Of a stretch of 64,000 nucleotides of DNA, positions 9,296 to 17,755 are shown one piece after another. How positions within the stretch are numbered: the stretch's first letter is position 1; the number at the start of each line of letters is the position of its first letter. This DNA is from Azospirillum sp. (GTDB taxonomy: Bacteria; Pseudomonadota; Alphaproteobacteria; Azospirillales; Azospirillaceae). The notes beneath the pieces were generated by a model. That model had not been told where the DNA came from, made no database searches, and was given only the letters and a program-made list of their open reading frames with translations. The position numbers and the translations under genes are program-made. The stretch lies in assembly GCA_016124535.1 (NCBI GenBank), contig WGNK01000004.1, positions 96,157-160,156 of the forward strand. Reading direction: 5' to 3'.

Positions 9296-10270
9296 ATGAG
9301 TGTCGATATCAGTCGCCGTTCGGTGTTCCGGCTGGGCGCCGCGGCGGGTCTGGGGCTGGCTCTGGCGCCCGGTCTGGCCCTGGCGCGGGCGCCGATGCTG
9401 GGTACCCAGGCGCCCTATTTCTACCGCTTCAAGCTCGGCCAGGCCGAGGCCACCGTGGTCTCCGACGGGACCTTGCCGCTGGGCGAGCCATCGGGCGCGT
9501 TTCTCGGCGCCGGCAAACCCGAGCTCGCCAAAATGCTCAGCGACAATTTCCTGCCTCCGGAAAACGTCGTGCTCGAACAGAATGTGCTGGTGGTCAATAC
9601 CGGCGACAAGCTGGTGGTGTTCGATACCGGCATGGGCATTTCCAGCCTGTTCGGCGCCTCCACCGGCCGGCTGGCCAGCAACCTCAAGACCGCCGGCTTC
9701 GACCCGGCGACGGTCGACGCGATCGTCCTCAGCCACGCCCATATCGACCATCTGGGCGGGATCATGAGTTCCGCCACCGCCAGCAATTTTCCCAACGCCC
9801 AGATCTATATCGCCCAAGCCGATTTTGACTTCTGGACCGATGAGGCCAAGCTCGCCGGCCCGGCCAAAGTCTTTATTGAGCATGCCCGGTTCAACCTGAT
9901 GCCCAACCGCGAGCGGATCGTCTTTTTCAAGGACGGCGAGGAATTCCTGCCCGGCATCCAGGCGATGGCGGCACCCGGCCACACCGTCGGCCATACCATC
10001 TTCTTCATCACCTCGGGCAAGGAGGTTTTGGCCTATATCGCCGATCTTGCCCACCATGCCGTGCTGCTGATCGAGCGGCCGCGGATAGAATTCGCCTACG
10101 ACACCGATCCCAAGCAGTCGGCGGAGACCCGGGTGCGCATTCTCGATCTGTTGACCGGCGACCGCACCCGCATCCTGGCCTACCACTTCCCCTGGCCGGG
10201 GATCGGGCATTTCGTGCGCCAGGGCGACGGCTATCGCTATTTGCCGGCACCGATGGCGATGATTTTGTGA
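9296..10270 (+). CDS. Tat-exported MBL-fold hydrolase, probable lactonase
   Basis: 324 residues. A twin-arginine signal (SRRSVFRLG, residues 6-14, then a hydrophobic run ending ALA about residue 30) predicts periplasmic export of a folded metalloenzyme. The zinc motif is HAHIDH (His147, His149, Asp151, His152), with further ligands in APGHTVGHT and near the C-terminal FPWPGIGHF. The sequence pattern (YFYRFKLGQAEATVVSDGT, PGIGH, GYRYLP) recalls the methyl parathion hydrolase/dihydrocoumarin lactonase branch. ATG 9296 is favoured over 9290 by spacing from GGGGGG. It lies between a sigma-54 regulator and an ABC-transporter/dehydrogenase operon, which suggests lactone hydrolysis, but the substrate is inferred. 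Confidence 0.82.
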   Translation: MSVDISRRSVFRLGAAAGLGLALAPGLALARAPMLGTQAPYFYRFKLGQAEATVVSDGTLPLGEPSGAFLGAGKPELAKMLSDNFLPPENVVLEQNVLVVNTGDKLVVFDTGMGISSLFGASTGRLASNLKTAGFDPATVDAIVLSHAHIDHLGGIMSSATASNFPNAQIYIAQADFDFWTDEAKLAGPAKVFIEHARFNLMPNRERIVFFKDGEEFLPGIQAMAAPGHTVGHTIFFITSGKEVLAYIADLAHHAVLLIERPRIEFAYDTDPKQSAETRVRILDLLTGDRTRILAYHFPWPGIGHFVRQGDGYRYLPAPMAMIL

Positions 10271-10301
10271 GCCGCGGCGGGTGAGGCTTCCTCGAATGGC
10301 G

Positions 10302-10318
10302 TGAGCGGATAGCGCTCA
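10302..10318. promoter_or_regulatory. Inverted repeat, candidate activator (enhancer) site
   Basis: TGAGCG-GATAG-CGCTCA is a perfect 6-bp inverted repeat with a 5-base spacer, about 75 bases upstream of the -24 box at 10391, the usual range for NtrC-type activators. The presumed ligand is the regulator encoded at 7698-9041. Confidence 0.45.
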
Positions 10319-10390
10319 AGGACGGCGCCCGGACGGGCGCTTTCCGCTCCGTCGCTGGCGACGATGTTACGGGATCGGTGCGCCTCCTCC

Positions 10391-10406
10391 TGGCACACAG
10401 CTTGCT
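10391..10406 (+). promoter_or_regulatory. Sigma-54 promoter of ABC transporter/dehydrogenase operon
   Basis: TGGCACACAGCTTGCT is a near-perfect match to TGGCAC-N5-TTGCW with GG and GC 10 bases apart. Transcription would begin at about 10417. That rules out the in-frame TTG at 10416 as translation start and favours GTG 10500. Confidence 0.8.
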
Positions 10407-10499
10407 CTTGGCCGGTTGCACTTGAGGACGTTTAAAAAAAATGACCATCGCAGCCGTTGTTGCCGACGGGACAAGCGGTGGATCAAGGGGAAGAAGCGC

Positions 10500-11834
10500 G
10501 TGGGTCGTCGTTCGGCGCGGTTGTCCGCGCCTCTTGCCATTGCCTGGGTTTTCGCTGCCGGTCCGGTGCTGGTGGCGCCGATCGGCATGGCGTCGCAGGC
10601 CGTGGCGGCGCGGATCGAGCTCGGCGCCGCCGCCACGGTCGCCGACCTGACGGTGGGCTGCCTGTTCCCGATGACCGGCCGCGGCGCCATTTATGGCCGC
10701 GACAGCGTCGGCGGGATCCGGGTGGCGCTGGCGGATCTCGCCCGCGAAGACCAGGCTCCGCGCTTGCGCATCGTGGTCGATGACGACCACTCCAAGACCT
10801 CCTACGCGCTGCACTTGGCCGATGATTTTATCCGCCACGACGGCGCGCGGGTGCTGTGCGGCGTCGTCAGCTCGGGTGTCGCACCGGCGGTCGCCGACTT
10901 GGCGGAACGACGCGGGGTGATCTTCATCGGCACCGACCATGCCTCGTCGAGAACCGCGATCGAGGGTTTTCACCGCGGCTATTTTCGGGTTTCCAACGAC
11001 ACCTACAGCTCGATGGCCGCCGGGGCACGCTGGCTGGCCGATTTCCAGGCCAAGAGCGGTTGGGGCCGGATCGCCTTCATCGGCGCCGACTATGAGCATG
11101 GCCATGTCTCGTGGCTGGATCTGACCAGCAACCTGAAGCGGCTGGGCGTCCGCTATCAGGAGGTCGCGGTATTGTGGCCGAAGCTCTATGAGCCGGACTA
11201 TTCGGCCTATATCGAGGCCCTGCGCAACAGCCGGCCCGAAATCATCGTCTCGGCGCTGTGGGGCGGCGATTTCGTCGCCTTCCTCCGCCAGGCGATTCCG
11301 GCCGGCCTGCTCCAGGGCATCCGGCTGGCCAGCTTCGATACCGGCGGCAACTACGATACCCTGGTGGCGCTGGGCGACCACCCGCCCGCGGGCCTGGTGC
11401 TGTCGTCGCGTCACCATGACAACTGGCCGCCGACCGCACGCAACCGTGCCTTCGTCGAGGCCTTCCACGCGCTCGAGGGCCGTTATCCGACCTATGCCGC
11501 GGAGGGCGCCTATGCCGGGATCATGGCGATCGCCCGGACTCTCCAGGCGCTCGGCCGCGACGCCGACCGCGAGGCGATGATCGCCTTTCTGGAGCACCTG
11601 CATCTGCCCTTGCCGGAGGATCCCGACGGCACGGTGTCCCGGATCAATCCGCTCACCCATCAGATCGTCCAGGCCCAGGCGATCGGCGAACCGGTCGCCA
11701 ATGACGACTTCCCGCCGGCCCGGGTCATGCTCGGTAACTGGACGGTCTATTCGGGCGACCAGCTTGAGCCGCCGCCCCAGGTGGTCGAGCAACGCCGGGC
11801 CGCGGCGGCCCCGGAGAGCGAAGCCGCCCGTTGA
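10500..11834 (+). CDS. ABC transporter periplasmic substrate-binding protein (LivK/AmiC type), first copy
   Basis: 444 residues with a signal peptide (RRSARLSAPLAIAWVFAAG...ASQAVAA) and a type-1 periplasmic binding fold (VGCLFPMTGRGAIYGRDSVGG; GVVSSGVAPAVADLAERRGVIFIGTDHASS). It would bind a small solute for the LivHMGF importer encoded downstream. Start GTG 10500 has AAGGGGAAG upstream. The frame is open further upstream to a TTG at 10416, but that coincides with the predicted transcription start. A second binding protein follows after 31 bases, so the operon has two, perhaps for different ligands or with one acting as a sensor component. Confidence 0.85.
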   Translation: MGRRSARLSAPLAIAWVFAAGPVLVAPIGMASQAVAARIELGAAATVADLTVGCLFPMTGRGAIYGRDSVGGIRVALADLAREDQAPRLRIVVDDDHSKTSYALHLADDFIRHDGARVLCGVVSSGVAPAVADLAERRGVIFIGTDHASSRTAIEGFHRGYFRVSNDTYSSMAAGARWLADFQAKSGWGRIAFIGADYEHGHVSWLDLTSNLKRLGVRYQEVAVLWPKLYEPDYSAYIEALRNSRPEIIVSALWGGDFVAFLRQAIPAGLLQGIRLASFDTGGNYDTLVALGDHPPAGLVLSSRHHDNWPPTARNRAFVEAFHALEGRYPTYAAEGAYAGIMAIARTLQALGRDADREAMIAFLEHLHLPLPEDPDGTVSRINPLTHQIVQAQAIGEPVANDDFPPARVMLGNWTVYSGDQLEPPPQVVEQRRAAAAPESEAAR

Positions 11835-11865
11835 AATGATCATAAAAAACCAAGGAGGATACGCT

Positions 11866-13170
11866 TTGAAAACGACGACCAAGACCCTGGGATCGGCCCT
11901 GGCGCTGGCTGCGACGGTGGCACTGACCTCGGGCGCCAGTGCCGCCGACGAGGCCAAGTTCCGGCTCGGCCTGGTGACTTTCCTGTCGGGGGCGGCGGCC
12001 GGGCCGTTCGGTGTGCCCGCGGCCAACGGCGCCAAGGTGCTGATCGAGGCGCTCAACGACGGCCAGGTGCCTGCGCCCTACACGGCCAAGGGCATCAACG
12101 GCGTCGAGATCGAGCCGGTCATCATCGACGAGGCCGGCGGTACCACCAAGCAGGTCGAGGAATACCGCAACCTGGTGGAGCGCCAGAAGGTCGACGCGGT
12201 GATCGGCTATATCTCGTCGGGCGACTGCCTGGCGGTGTCGCCGGTGGTCGAGGAACTCAAAGTGCCGACCGTGTTCTTCGACTGCGGCACCTCGCGGCTG
12301 TTCGAAGAGAACAAGACGCCGACCTATCTGTTCCGCACCGGTCCCGATGCGGTGATCGACAATATTGCCGCCGCCCGCTACCTGATCGATACCGGCCGCA
12401 AGACCGATTCGATTGCCGGCATCAACCAGAACTATGCCTGGGGCCAGGATTCCTGGGCCGATTTCAAGGCGACGATGCTGGCGCTGAAGCCGGGGACGAA
12501 AGTCGTCGCCGAGCAGTTTCCGAAAATCTTTCAGGGCCAGTACGGCGCGGAAATTTCGGCGATCTCGGTCGCCCGGCCGGATGTCGTCCATTCCAGCTTC
12601 TGGGGCGGCGACATGGAGGCCCTGGTGCTGCAGGGCACCGCGCGCGGCCTGTTCGACGGCCGCACCGGCATCCTGACCACCGGTGAATCCGGGCTCGACC
12701 GCTTCAAGGCACAGGCGCCCAACGGCCTGATCCTGGGCGCCCGCGGGCCGTTCGGCGCGCTGCAGCCCGATACCGCGCTGTCGAAATGGTTCACCGCACT
12801 CTACAACGCCAAGACCGGTCTGCAGCCGACCTACCCGACCAGCAAGATGGCCCAGGCGATCCTCGGCCTCAAAGCCGCGGCCGAGAAGGCCGGTGCCAAG
12901 CCGGGCAGCCTGCCGTCCAAGGAAGCGCTGGTTGGGGCGTTCCCCGGCCTGACCTTCGAGTCGGTGGCCGGCACCGTGGCGATGAGCCGGGCCGGCGGGC
13001 ACCAGGCACTCCAGGACATCACCTATGGCGAGTACCAGTACGACAAGAAGGCCGACAAGGCATCGCTGGCCAAACTGAAGACCTATGCCGGCGATTGCGT
13101 GATGCCGCCCGACGGCATCAGCTCAGCCGACTGGATCAAGGCCGGCTTCCCCGGCGCCAAGTGCAACTGA
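11866..13170 (+). CDS. ABC transporter periplasmic substrate-binding protein, second copy
   Basis: 434 residues. A TTG start at 11866 is chosen because a strong AAGGAGGAT lies seven bases upstream and the protein then begins with a typical signal peptide (KTTTKTLGSALALAATVALTSGASAADEA). An ATG at 11836 in the same frame precedes the ribosome-binding site and is unlikely. It has a type-1 binding fold (RLGLVTFLSGAAAGPFGVPAANGAKVL, VIGYISSGDCLAVSPVVEE). The family covers branched-chain amino acid, amide and aromatic-acid binders. Here the gene context points to a short hydroxy acid or alcohol. A palindromic repeat separates it from the permease genes. Confidence 0.88.
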   Translation: MKTTTKTLGSALALAATVALTSGASAADEAKFRLGLVTFLSGAAAGPFGVPAANGAKVLIEALNDGQVPAPYTAKGINGVEIEPVIIDEAGGTTKQVEEYRNLVERQKVDAVIGYISSGDCLAVSPVVEELKVPTVFFDCGTSRLFEENKTPTYLFRTGPDAVIDNIAAARYLIDTGRKTDSIAGINQNYAWGQDSWADFKATMLALKPGTKVVAEQFPKIFQGQYGAEISAISVARPDVVHSSFWGGDMEALVLQGTARGLFDGRTGILTTGESGLDRFKAQAPNGLILGARGPFGALQPDTALSKWFTALYNAKTGLQPTYPTSKMAQAILGLKAAAEKAGAKPGSLPSKEALVGAFPGLTFESVAGTVAMSRAGGHQALQDITYGEYQYDKKADKASLAKLKTYAGDCVMPPDGISSADWIKAGFPGAKCN

Positions 13171-13183
13171 TCGCGCCGGAAAT

Positions 13184-13208
13184 CCCCTCCCTCCTTGCGG
13201 GGGAGGGG
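13184..13208. repeat. Family A palindromic repeat between binding protein and permease genes
   Basis: CCCCTCCCTCCTTGCGGGGGAGGGG, same core as the palindromes in the nif cluster (53580, 55124, 58330, 58748, 58846). In the transcript it would form a stable hairpin just after the binding-protein stop codon. That could keep the binding-protein message more abundant than the permease message. Confidence 0.75.
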
Positions 13209-13231
13209 ATGCGCAGAGGGAGAGTATCGCC

Positions 13232-14131
13232 ATGACCACCGCCATCGCGATCGGCATGGATGGCTTGATCTATGCGTCGTGGCTGTTCCTGGTCGCCGCC
13301 GGGCTGACCGTGATCTACGGCGTCATGCGCATTCTGAACATGGCCCATGGCAGCTTCTACGCGATCGGGGCCAGCGCCGGGGCGGCTCTGGTCACCTGGT
13401 ATTTTGCCAATGTCGACGGCAATGCCTACTGGAGCTTCCTCTTGCTGCCGGCAGCGGCGGTGGTGGCCGGAGTCATCCTGGGATTGGCGGTGGAGCAGGG
13501 ACTGCTGCGCTTCCTCTACCGTCAGAATGAAATCCTGATGGTGATCGTGACCTATGCCCTGCTGCTGATCCTGGAGGATCTGACCAAGCTGGTGTTCGGG
13601 GTCGATCCCTATTTTGCCTATCAGCCCTATGGTCTGCTTGGCCGCTGCGAAATCGCCGGCCTGATTTTCTCCAACTACGACCTGATGCTGGTCGCGGTCT
13701 CGGCGACGATCGCGAGCGGCGCCTGGTTCATCCTCAATCGTACCGTCACCGGCAAGCTGCTGCGCGCCGTGGTCCACGACCGCGAGATCGCGATGGCGAT
13801 GGGAGTCAATGTCAGCGCCATGTTCGCCGCCACCTTCGTGGTCGGCGCCACCTTGGGAGCCCTGGCCGGGGCGCTCACCGCGCCGGCGATTTCGGTGTCG
13901 CCCGGCATCGGCGTCGAGGTGATCATACTGGCCTTCGCGGTGGTGGTGGTCGGCGGCCTTGGCAGCATCGAGGGGGCGATCGTCGGCTCGCTGATGGTTG
14001 GCCTGTCGCGCGCCGCCGCGGTTCATCTGGCTCCTGAGATCGAGCTGTTCGTGATTTACGGCGTCATGGCGCTGGTTCTGGCGGTGCGGCCGCAGGGCCT
14101 GTTCGGCCGTGCGGCGGCGAGGAAAATCTGA
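13232..14131 (+). CDS. livH: ABC transporter permease, LivH family
   Basis: 299 residues, multi-spanning inner-membrane protein. Typical LivH features are GLIYASWLFLVAAGLTVIYGVMRILNMAHG near the N-terminus, the EAA-like segment ALAGALTAPAISVSPGIGVEVIILAFAVVVVGGLGSIEGA, and the C-terminal RPQGLFG. It is the first of four transporter genes with 1-4 base overlaps (livHMGF), which forces co-translation. Ligand specificity is set by the binding proteins, not by this subunit. Confidence 0.92.
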   Translation: MTTAIAIGMDGLIYASWLFLVAAGLTVIYGVMRILNMAHGSFYAIGASAGAALVTWYFANVDGNAYWSFLLLPAAAVVAGVILGLAVEQGLLRFLYRQNEILMVIVTYALLLILEDLTKLVFGVDPYFAYQPYGLLGRCEIAGLIFSNYDLMLVAVSATIASGAWFILNRTVTGKLLRAVVHDREIAMAMGVNVSAMFAATFVVGATLGALAGALTAPAISVSPGIGVEVIILAFAVVVVGGLGSIEGAIVGSLMVGLSRAAAVHLAPEIELFVIYGVMALVLAVRPQGLFGRAAARKI

Positions 14132-15084
14132 TGTCGGCGAAAACCACCATCGATAAAACCCAGGTCGCCTTGCTGATCGCCACCGCCGCCTTCGCCGCGG
14201 CCGGCGTGATTGCGCCCTATTGGTTGTGCTTCCTCACCATGCTGGCGCTGGCCAAGGCGCTGGTGGTCCAGGGCGTGGTGATCCAGATGCGCCTCGGCCT
14301 GGTCTCGTTCGGGCAGGGCCTGTTCTTCGGCATCGGCGGCTATGCAGTCGGCATTGCCAGCAATTTCTGGGGCATTTCCGATGCCTTCGTCTTGCTGGCT
14401 CTGGCCTTGGCGGCGGCGGTCGCGGTGGCCGCGGTGCTCGGTCTGCTGATGGCGCGCTACCGGGACATCTTCTTCGCCATGCTGTCGCTGGCTTTGTCGA
14501 TGATTCTGTTCGGCGTCCTGGTCAAGAGCCAGGGCCTGGGCTCGACCGACGGTTTCAACGTCCCGGCCCAGAGCTATCTCGGCTGGGTCCCGGCACCGGG
14601 CCAGCAGAAGCTGGTGGCCTATGTTCTGACCATCGCGGTGGTCGGGACGGTTGCCCTGCTGCTCTGCCGCTATCTGGGGTCGGGCGCCGGGCAGATCGCC
14701 GAGGCGGTGCGCGAGAACGAAATCCGGGTCGAGTATCTCGGGCTGTCGCCGCGCTGGCTGATTTATGCCAGCTATGTCATGGCCGCCGGGGTCGCGGCGC
14801 TCGGCGGCGCTTTGACCGCCTTTGCCACCGGCCATGTCGATCCCGAGATGGCCTATTGGGCGACCTCGGGCGAATTCGTGTTCATCGCTTTGCTGGGCGG
14901 CACAGCCCATGTCGCCGCGCCGTTCCTGGCCTCGATCCTGTTCTCGGTGGTGCGGACCTATGCCTTCGAGTACACGCCGCACACCTGGCAGCTGATCCTC
15001 GGCCTGGTCTTGCTGGCGATCATCGTGTTCCTGCCCAAGGGGTTGTGGAGCCTGGTCCAGCGCGAGGGAAAGGTGCGGGCATGA
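14131..15084 (+). CDS. livM: ABC transporter permease, LivM family
   Basis: 317 residues, hydrophobic throughout. The LivM hallmarks are VQGVVIQMRLGLVSFGQGLFFGIGGY near the start, GALTAFATGHVDPEMAYWATSGEFVFIALLGG as the coupling region, and a C-terminal FLPKGLWSL. It starts at the last base of livH and overlaps livG by ATGA. It forms the second half of the membrane channel. Confidence 0.92.
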   Translation: MSAKTTIDKTQVALLIATAAFAAAGVIAPYWLCFLTMLALAKALVVQGVVIQMRLGLVSFGQGLFFGIGGYAVGIASNFWGISDAFVLLALALAAAVAVAAVLGLLMARYRDIFFAMLSLALSMILFGVLVKSQGLGSTDGFNVPAQSYLGWVPAPGQQKLVAYVLTIAVVGTVALLLCRYLGSGAGQIAEAVRENEIRVEYLGLSPRWLIYASYVMAAGVAALGGALTAFATGHVDPEMAYWATSGEFVFIALLGGTAHVAAPFLASILFSVVRTYAFEYTPHTWQLILGLVLLAIIVFLPKGLWSLVQREGKVRA

Positions 15085-15866
15085 ACACGATTCTGGAAAC
15101 CCGGGCGCTGTGCCGGACCTTCGGCGCGGTGATCGCCGCCAATAGCCTTGACGTGCGGATCGAGCAGAGCGAGGTGGTCGGCGTGATCGGCTCCAACGGT
15201 GCCGGCAAGACCACGTTCATCAATATGGTCACCGGTTATCTGTCACCCAGTTCCGGCGAAATCCTGTTCGAGGGCCGGTCGATCCTGGGCCACGCGCCGC
15301 GCCGGATCACCCGTATGGGCATGGCGCGCTCGTTCCAGGTCGCTCAGCTGTTCCCCGAACTGACCGTGCTCGACAATCTGGTGTGCGCCCTGATCGGTGC
15401 CGAGGGCGCGCATCCTTCATTCCTCAAGCCGGCGCGCAGCCCGGCGCGGATCGCCGCCTGCGACGCCATCCTGGCCGAGTTCGGGGTCGAGCATTTGCGT
15501 GACGACCCGGTGCGTGCGGTGCCCCAGGGCGCCCGCAAGCTGATCGACATCGCGATGGCGATGGTCGGGCGACCGCGCATGCTGCTGCTCGACGAGCCGA
15601 CCAGCGGCGTCAGCGTCGAGGAAAAATTCGCCCTGATGGACACGGTGATGGCGGCGGTTCGGCGCCACGGCGTGACCGTGCTGTTCGTCGAACACGACAT
15701 GGAGATCGTCGAGCGCTACGTCAGCCGCATTCTGGCGTTCTATTCCGGCAAGATCATCGCCGACGGTCCGCCCGCCGCAGTGATGGCTGACGAACGGGTA
15801 CGCGAACTGGTGATCGGCCACCATACCAGGCCGGCGGGCAGCCGGCGCCGGAGTGCCCAGCCATGA
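15081..15866 (+). CDS. livG: ABC transporter ATP-binding protein, LivG family
   Basis: 261 residues. Walker A is GSNGAGKTT, Walker B MLLLDEPTSGVS, and the H-loop VLFVEHDMEIVERY. The signature position reads VPQGARKLIDIAMAM, a weak LSGGQ as is common in LivG proteins. It starts in the ATGA overlapping the livM stop. It energises import together with LivF. Confidence 0.92.
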   Translation: MNTILETRALCRTFGAVIAANSLDVRIEQSEVVGVIGSNGAGKTTFINMVTGYLSPSSGEILFEGRSILGHAPRRITRMGMARSFQVAQLFPELTVLDNLVCALIGAEGAHPSFLKPARSPARIAACDAILAEFGVEHLRDDPVRAVPQGARKLIDIAMAMVGRPRMLLLDEPTSGVSVEEKFALMDTVMAAVRRHGVTVLFVEHDMEIVERYVSRILAFYSGKIIADGPPAAVMADERVRELVIGHHTRPAGSRRRSAQP

Positions 15867-16510
15867 CCCTCAGCATCGAAGCCCTGAATGTCGCGATCGA
15901 GGGCATTCCGATCCTGCGCGACGTCTCGCTGGAGGTGGGCGAGGGCGCCATGGTCGGCCTGATCGGCCGCAATGGTGCCGGCAAGACCACGCTGATGCGC
16001 GCGATCATGGGGCTGCTGCCCCCGGAGTCGGGGCGGATCCGGATCGACGGTCGCGATATGGCCGCGGTGCCGTCCTACCGGCGGGCCGGGCTCGGGGTCA
16101 GCTACATGCCGGAGGATCGCCGCCTGATTCCGGAACTGACGGCGGAGGAGAACGTGCTGTTGCCGGCCTGGGCCAATGGCATCAAGGATGCCGCGGCGCG
16201 GCTGGAATGGATTTACGCCATCATGCCGGAGGTCCGGGAGTTTCGCGACCGCCGCGCGCTGCAGCTGTCGGGCGGCCAGCAGAAATTGGTGGCTTTGGCG
16301 CGGGCGCTGATGCCCGGACGCAAGCTGCTGCTGCTCGACGAACCGTTCGAAGGAGTGGCGCCGGTGTTGTCGCGACGGCTGGCCGAGGTGTTCGGACCCT
16401 TGCGCCAGGCCGGCGTTGCCGTGGTTCTGTCCGAATCCGATGATACCCATTCCGCCGACTTGGTCGACCGCGTCTACCGCATCGAGCGTGGTGCCGTCAC
16501 CGTCGGATGA
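15863..16510 (+). CDS. livF: ABC transporter ATP-binding protein, LivF family
   Basis: 215 residues, slightly shorter than the usual 230-240. Walker A is GRNGAGKTT, the LivF-specific GVSYMPEDRRLIPELTAEEN is present, with signature LQLSGGQQKLVALARAL and Walker B LLLLDEPFEGVAP. It overlaps livG by four bases. The H-loop region VVLSESDDTHSADLVDRV has Ser where the usual H-loop histidine might stand (SESD), worth checking by alignment. Confidence 0.9.
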   Translation: MTLSIEALNVAIEGIPILRDVSLEVGEGAMVGLIGRNGAGKTTLMRAIMGLLPPESGRIRIDGRDMAAVPSYRRAGLGVSYMPEDRRLIPELTAEENVLLPAWANGIKDAAARLEWIYAIMPEVREFRDRRALQLSGGQQKLVALARALMPGRKLLLLDEPFEGVAPVLSRRLAEVFGPLRQAGVAVVLSESDDTHSADLVDRVYRIERGAVTVG

Positions 16511-16530
16511 GCCTGAGGGAGTGTGCTGCC

Positions 16531-17685
16531 ATGAGCGAATTTGTCTTTGAAACCACCCCCCGCATCATTTGCCAGGCCGGGGCCGCGGCCAAGCTCGGAA
16601 CCCTGGCCCGCGACCTCGGCATCGCGCGCGCCTTCGTGGTCACCGATGCCGGGCTGGTCAAGGCCGGGCTGCTGGCGCCGGTCGAGGCTGCGCTGGCCGA
16701 GGCCGGGGTGACGGCGGCGGTGTTTTCCGAAGTGCTGGCGGATCCGCCGGAAACCTCGGTCGTCGCGTGCGCCGCCGCGGCGCGGGCGGCCGGTGCCGAT
16801 GGCGTGATCGGGTTTGGCGGCGGCAGCTCGATGGACACCGCCAAGCTGGTCGCCCTGCTATGCGGCCGGAAGCAGGCCCTGCCGGAGGTCTATGGCATCG
16901 GTCTGGCCAAAGGACCGCGGCTGCCATTGATCCAGGTCCCGACCACCGCCGGCACCGGCTCGGAAGTGACGCCGATCGCGATCGTCACCACGCCCAGCCA
17001 TGAAAAGAAGGGCGTGGTGTCGCCGCTGCTCTATCCCGATCTGGCGGTGCTCGACGGTGCGCTGACGGTCGGCTTGCCGCCGGCGGTGACCGCGATGACC
17101 GGGGTCGACGCCATGGTTCACGCGATCGAAGCGTTCACCAGCCGGCACAAGAAGAACCCGGTGTCCGACGCCCTGGCGCTGAAGGCCCTGGAACTGCTCT
17201 ACGGCCATCTCGATCGGGTGATCGCCGACGGCAGCAACCTGGCGGCCCGCTCGGCGATGCTCCAGGGCTCGCTGCTTGCCGGCATGGCCTTCGCCAATGC
17301 CCCGGTCGCGGCGGTTCATGCCCTGGCCTATCCTCTCGGCGGCCACTACCATGTGCCCCATGGCCTGAGCAATTCGCTGGTCCTGGTTCCGGTCTTGCGC
17401 TTCAACCAGCCGGCGGCGGCGGGCCTCTATGCCGAGCTGGGGGCGGCGATGGTGCCGGGCAGCCGGTTCGACGACCCCGAGCAGGGGGCGGCGGCCTTCA
17501 TCGGTGCCATCGCCGACCTGGTCGGACGGATGCCCTACGCCCAGACGCTGCGGCAGGTCGGGGTCACCGAGGGTGATCTGCCGCGGCTCGCGACCGACGC
17601 CATGGCGGTGCAGCGCCTGCTGGTCAACAACCCGCGCGAGCTTGCCTATGACGATGCGCTCGCCATCTATCGGGAAGCTTTTTGA
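16531..17685 (+). CDS. Iron-type alcohol dehydrogenase, possible 4-hydroxybutyrate dehydrogenase
   Basis: 384 residues of the Fe-ADH family: NAD-binding GFGGGSSMDTAK, PTTAGTGSEVTPIAI, and metal ligands in DAMVHAIEAFTSRHKKNP and HALAYPLGGHYHVPHG. It oxidises a primary alcohol or hydroxy acid to the aldehyde. Family members include 4-hydroxybutyrate dehydrogenase (BlcB/AttL). The immediate neighbour is a semialdehyde dehydrogenase, which makes hydroxybutyrate a sensible substrate, though unproven. ATG 16531 is preferred (GGGAG upstream); an in-frame ATG at 16507 overlaps the livF stop. Confidence 0.85.
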   Translation: MSEFVFETTPRIICQAGAAAKLGTLARDLGIARAFVVTDAGLVKAGLLAPVEAALAEAGVTAAVFSEVLADPPETSVVACAAAARAAGADGVIGFGGGSSMDTAKLVALLCGRKQALPEVYGIGLAKGPRLPLIQVPTTAGTGSEVTPIAIVTTPSHEKKGVVSPLLYPDLAVLDGALTVGLPPAVTAMTGVDAMVHAIEAFTSRHKKNPVSDALALKALELLYGHLDRVIADGSNLAARSAMLQGSLLAGMAFANAPVAAVHALAYPLGGHYHVPHGLSNSLVLVPVLRFNQPAAAGLYAELGAAMVPGSRFDDPEQGAAAFIGAIADLVGRMPYAQTLRQVGVTEGDLPRLATDAMAVQRLLVNNPRELAYDDALAIYREAF

Positions 17686-17755
17686 CACGACGGATGGCCG
17701 GGCGCATCAGCCCGTCCAGGAAAACCGTCTGAACCAGCCATCGTGCGAGGAAGTC

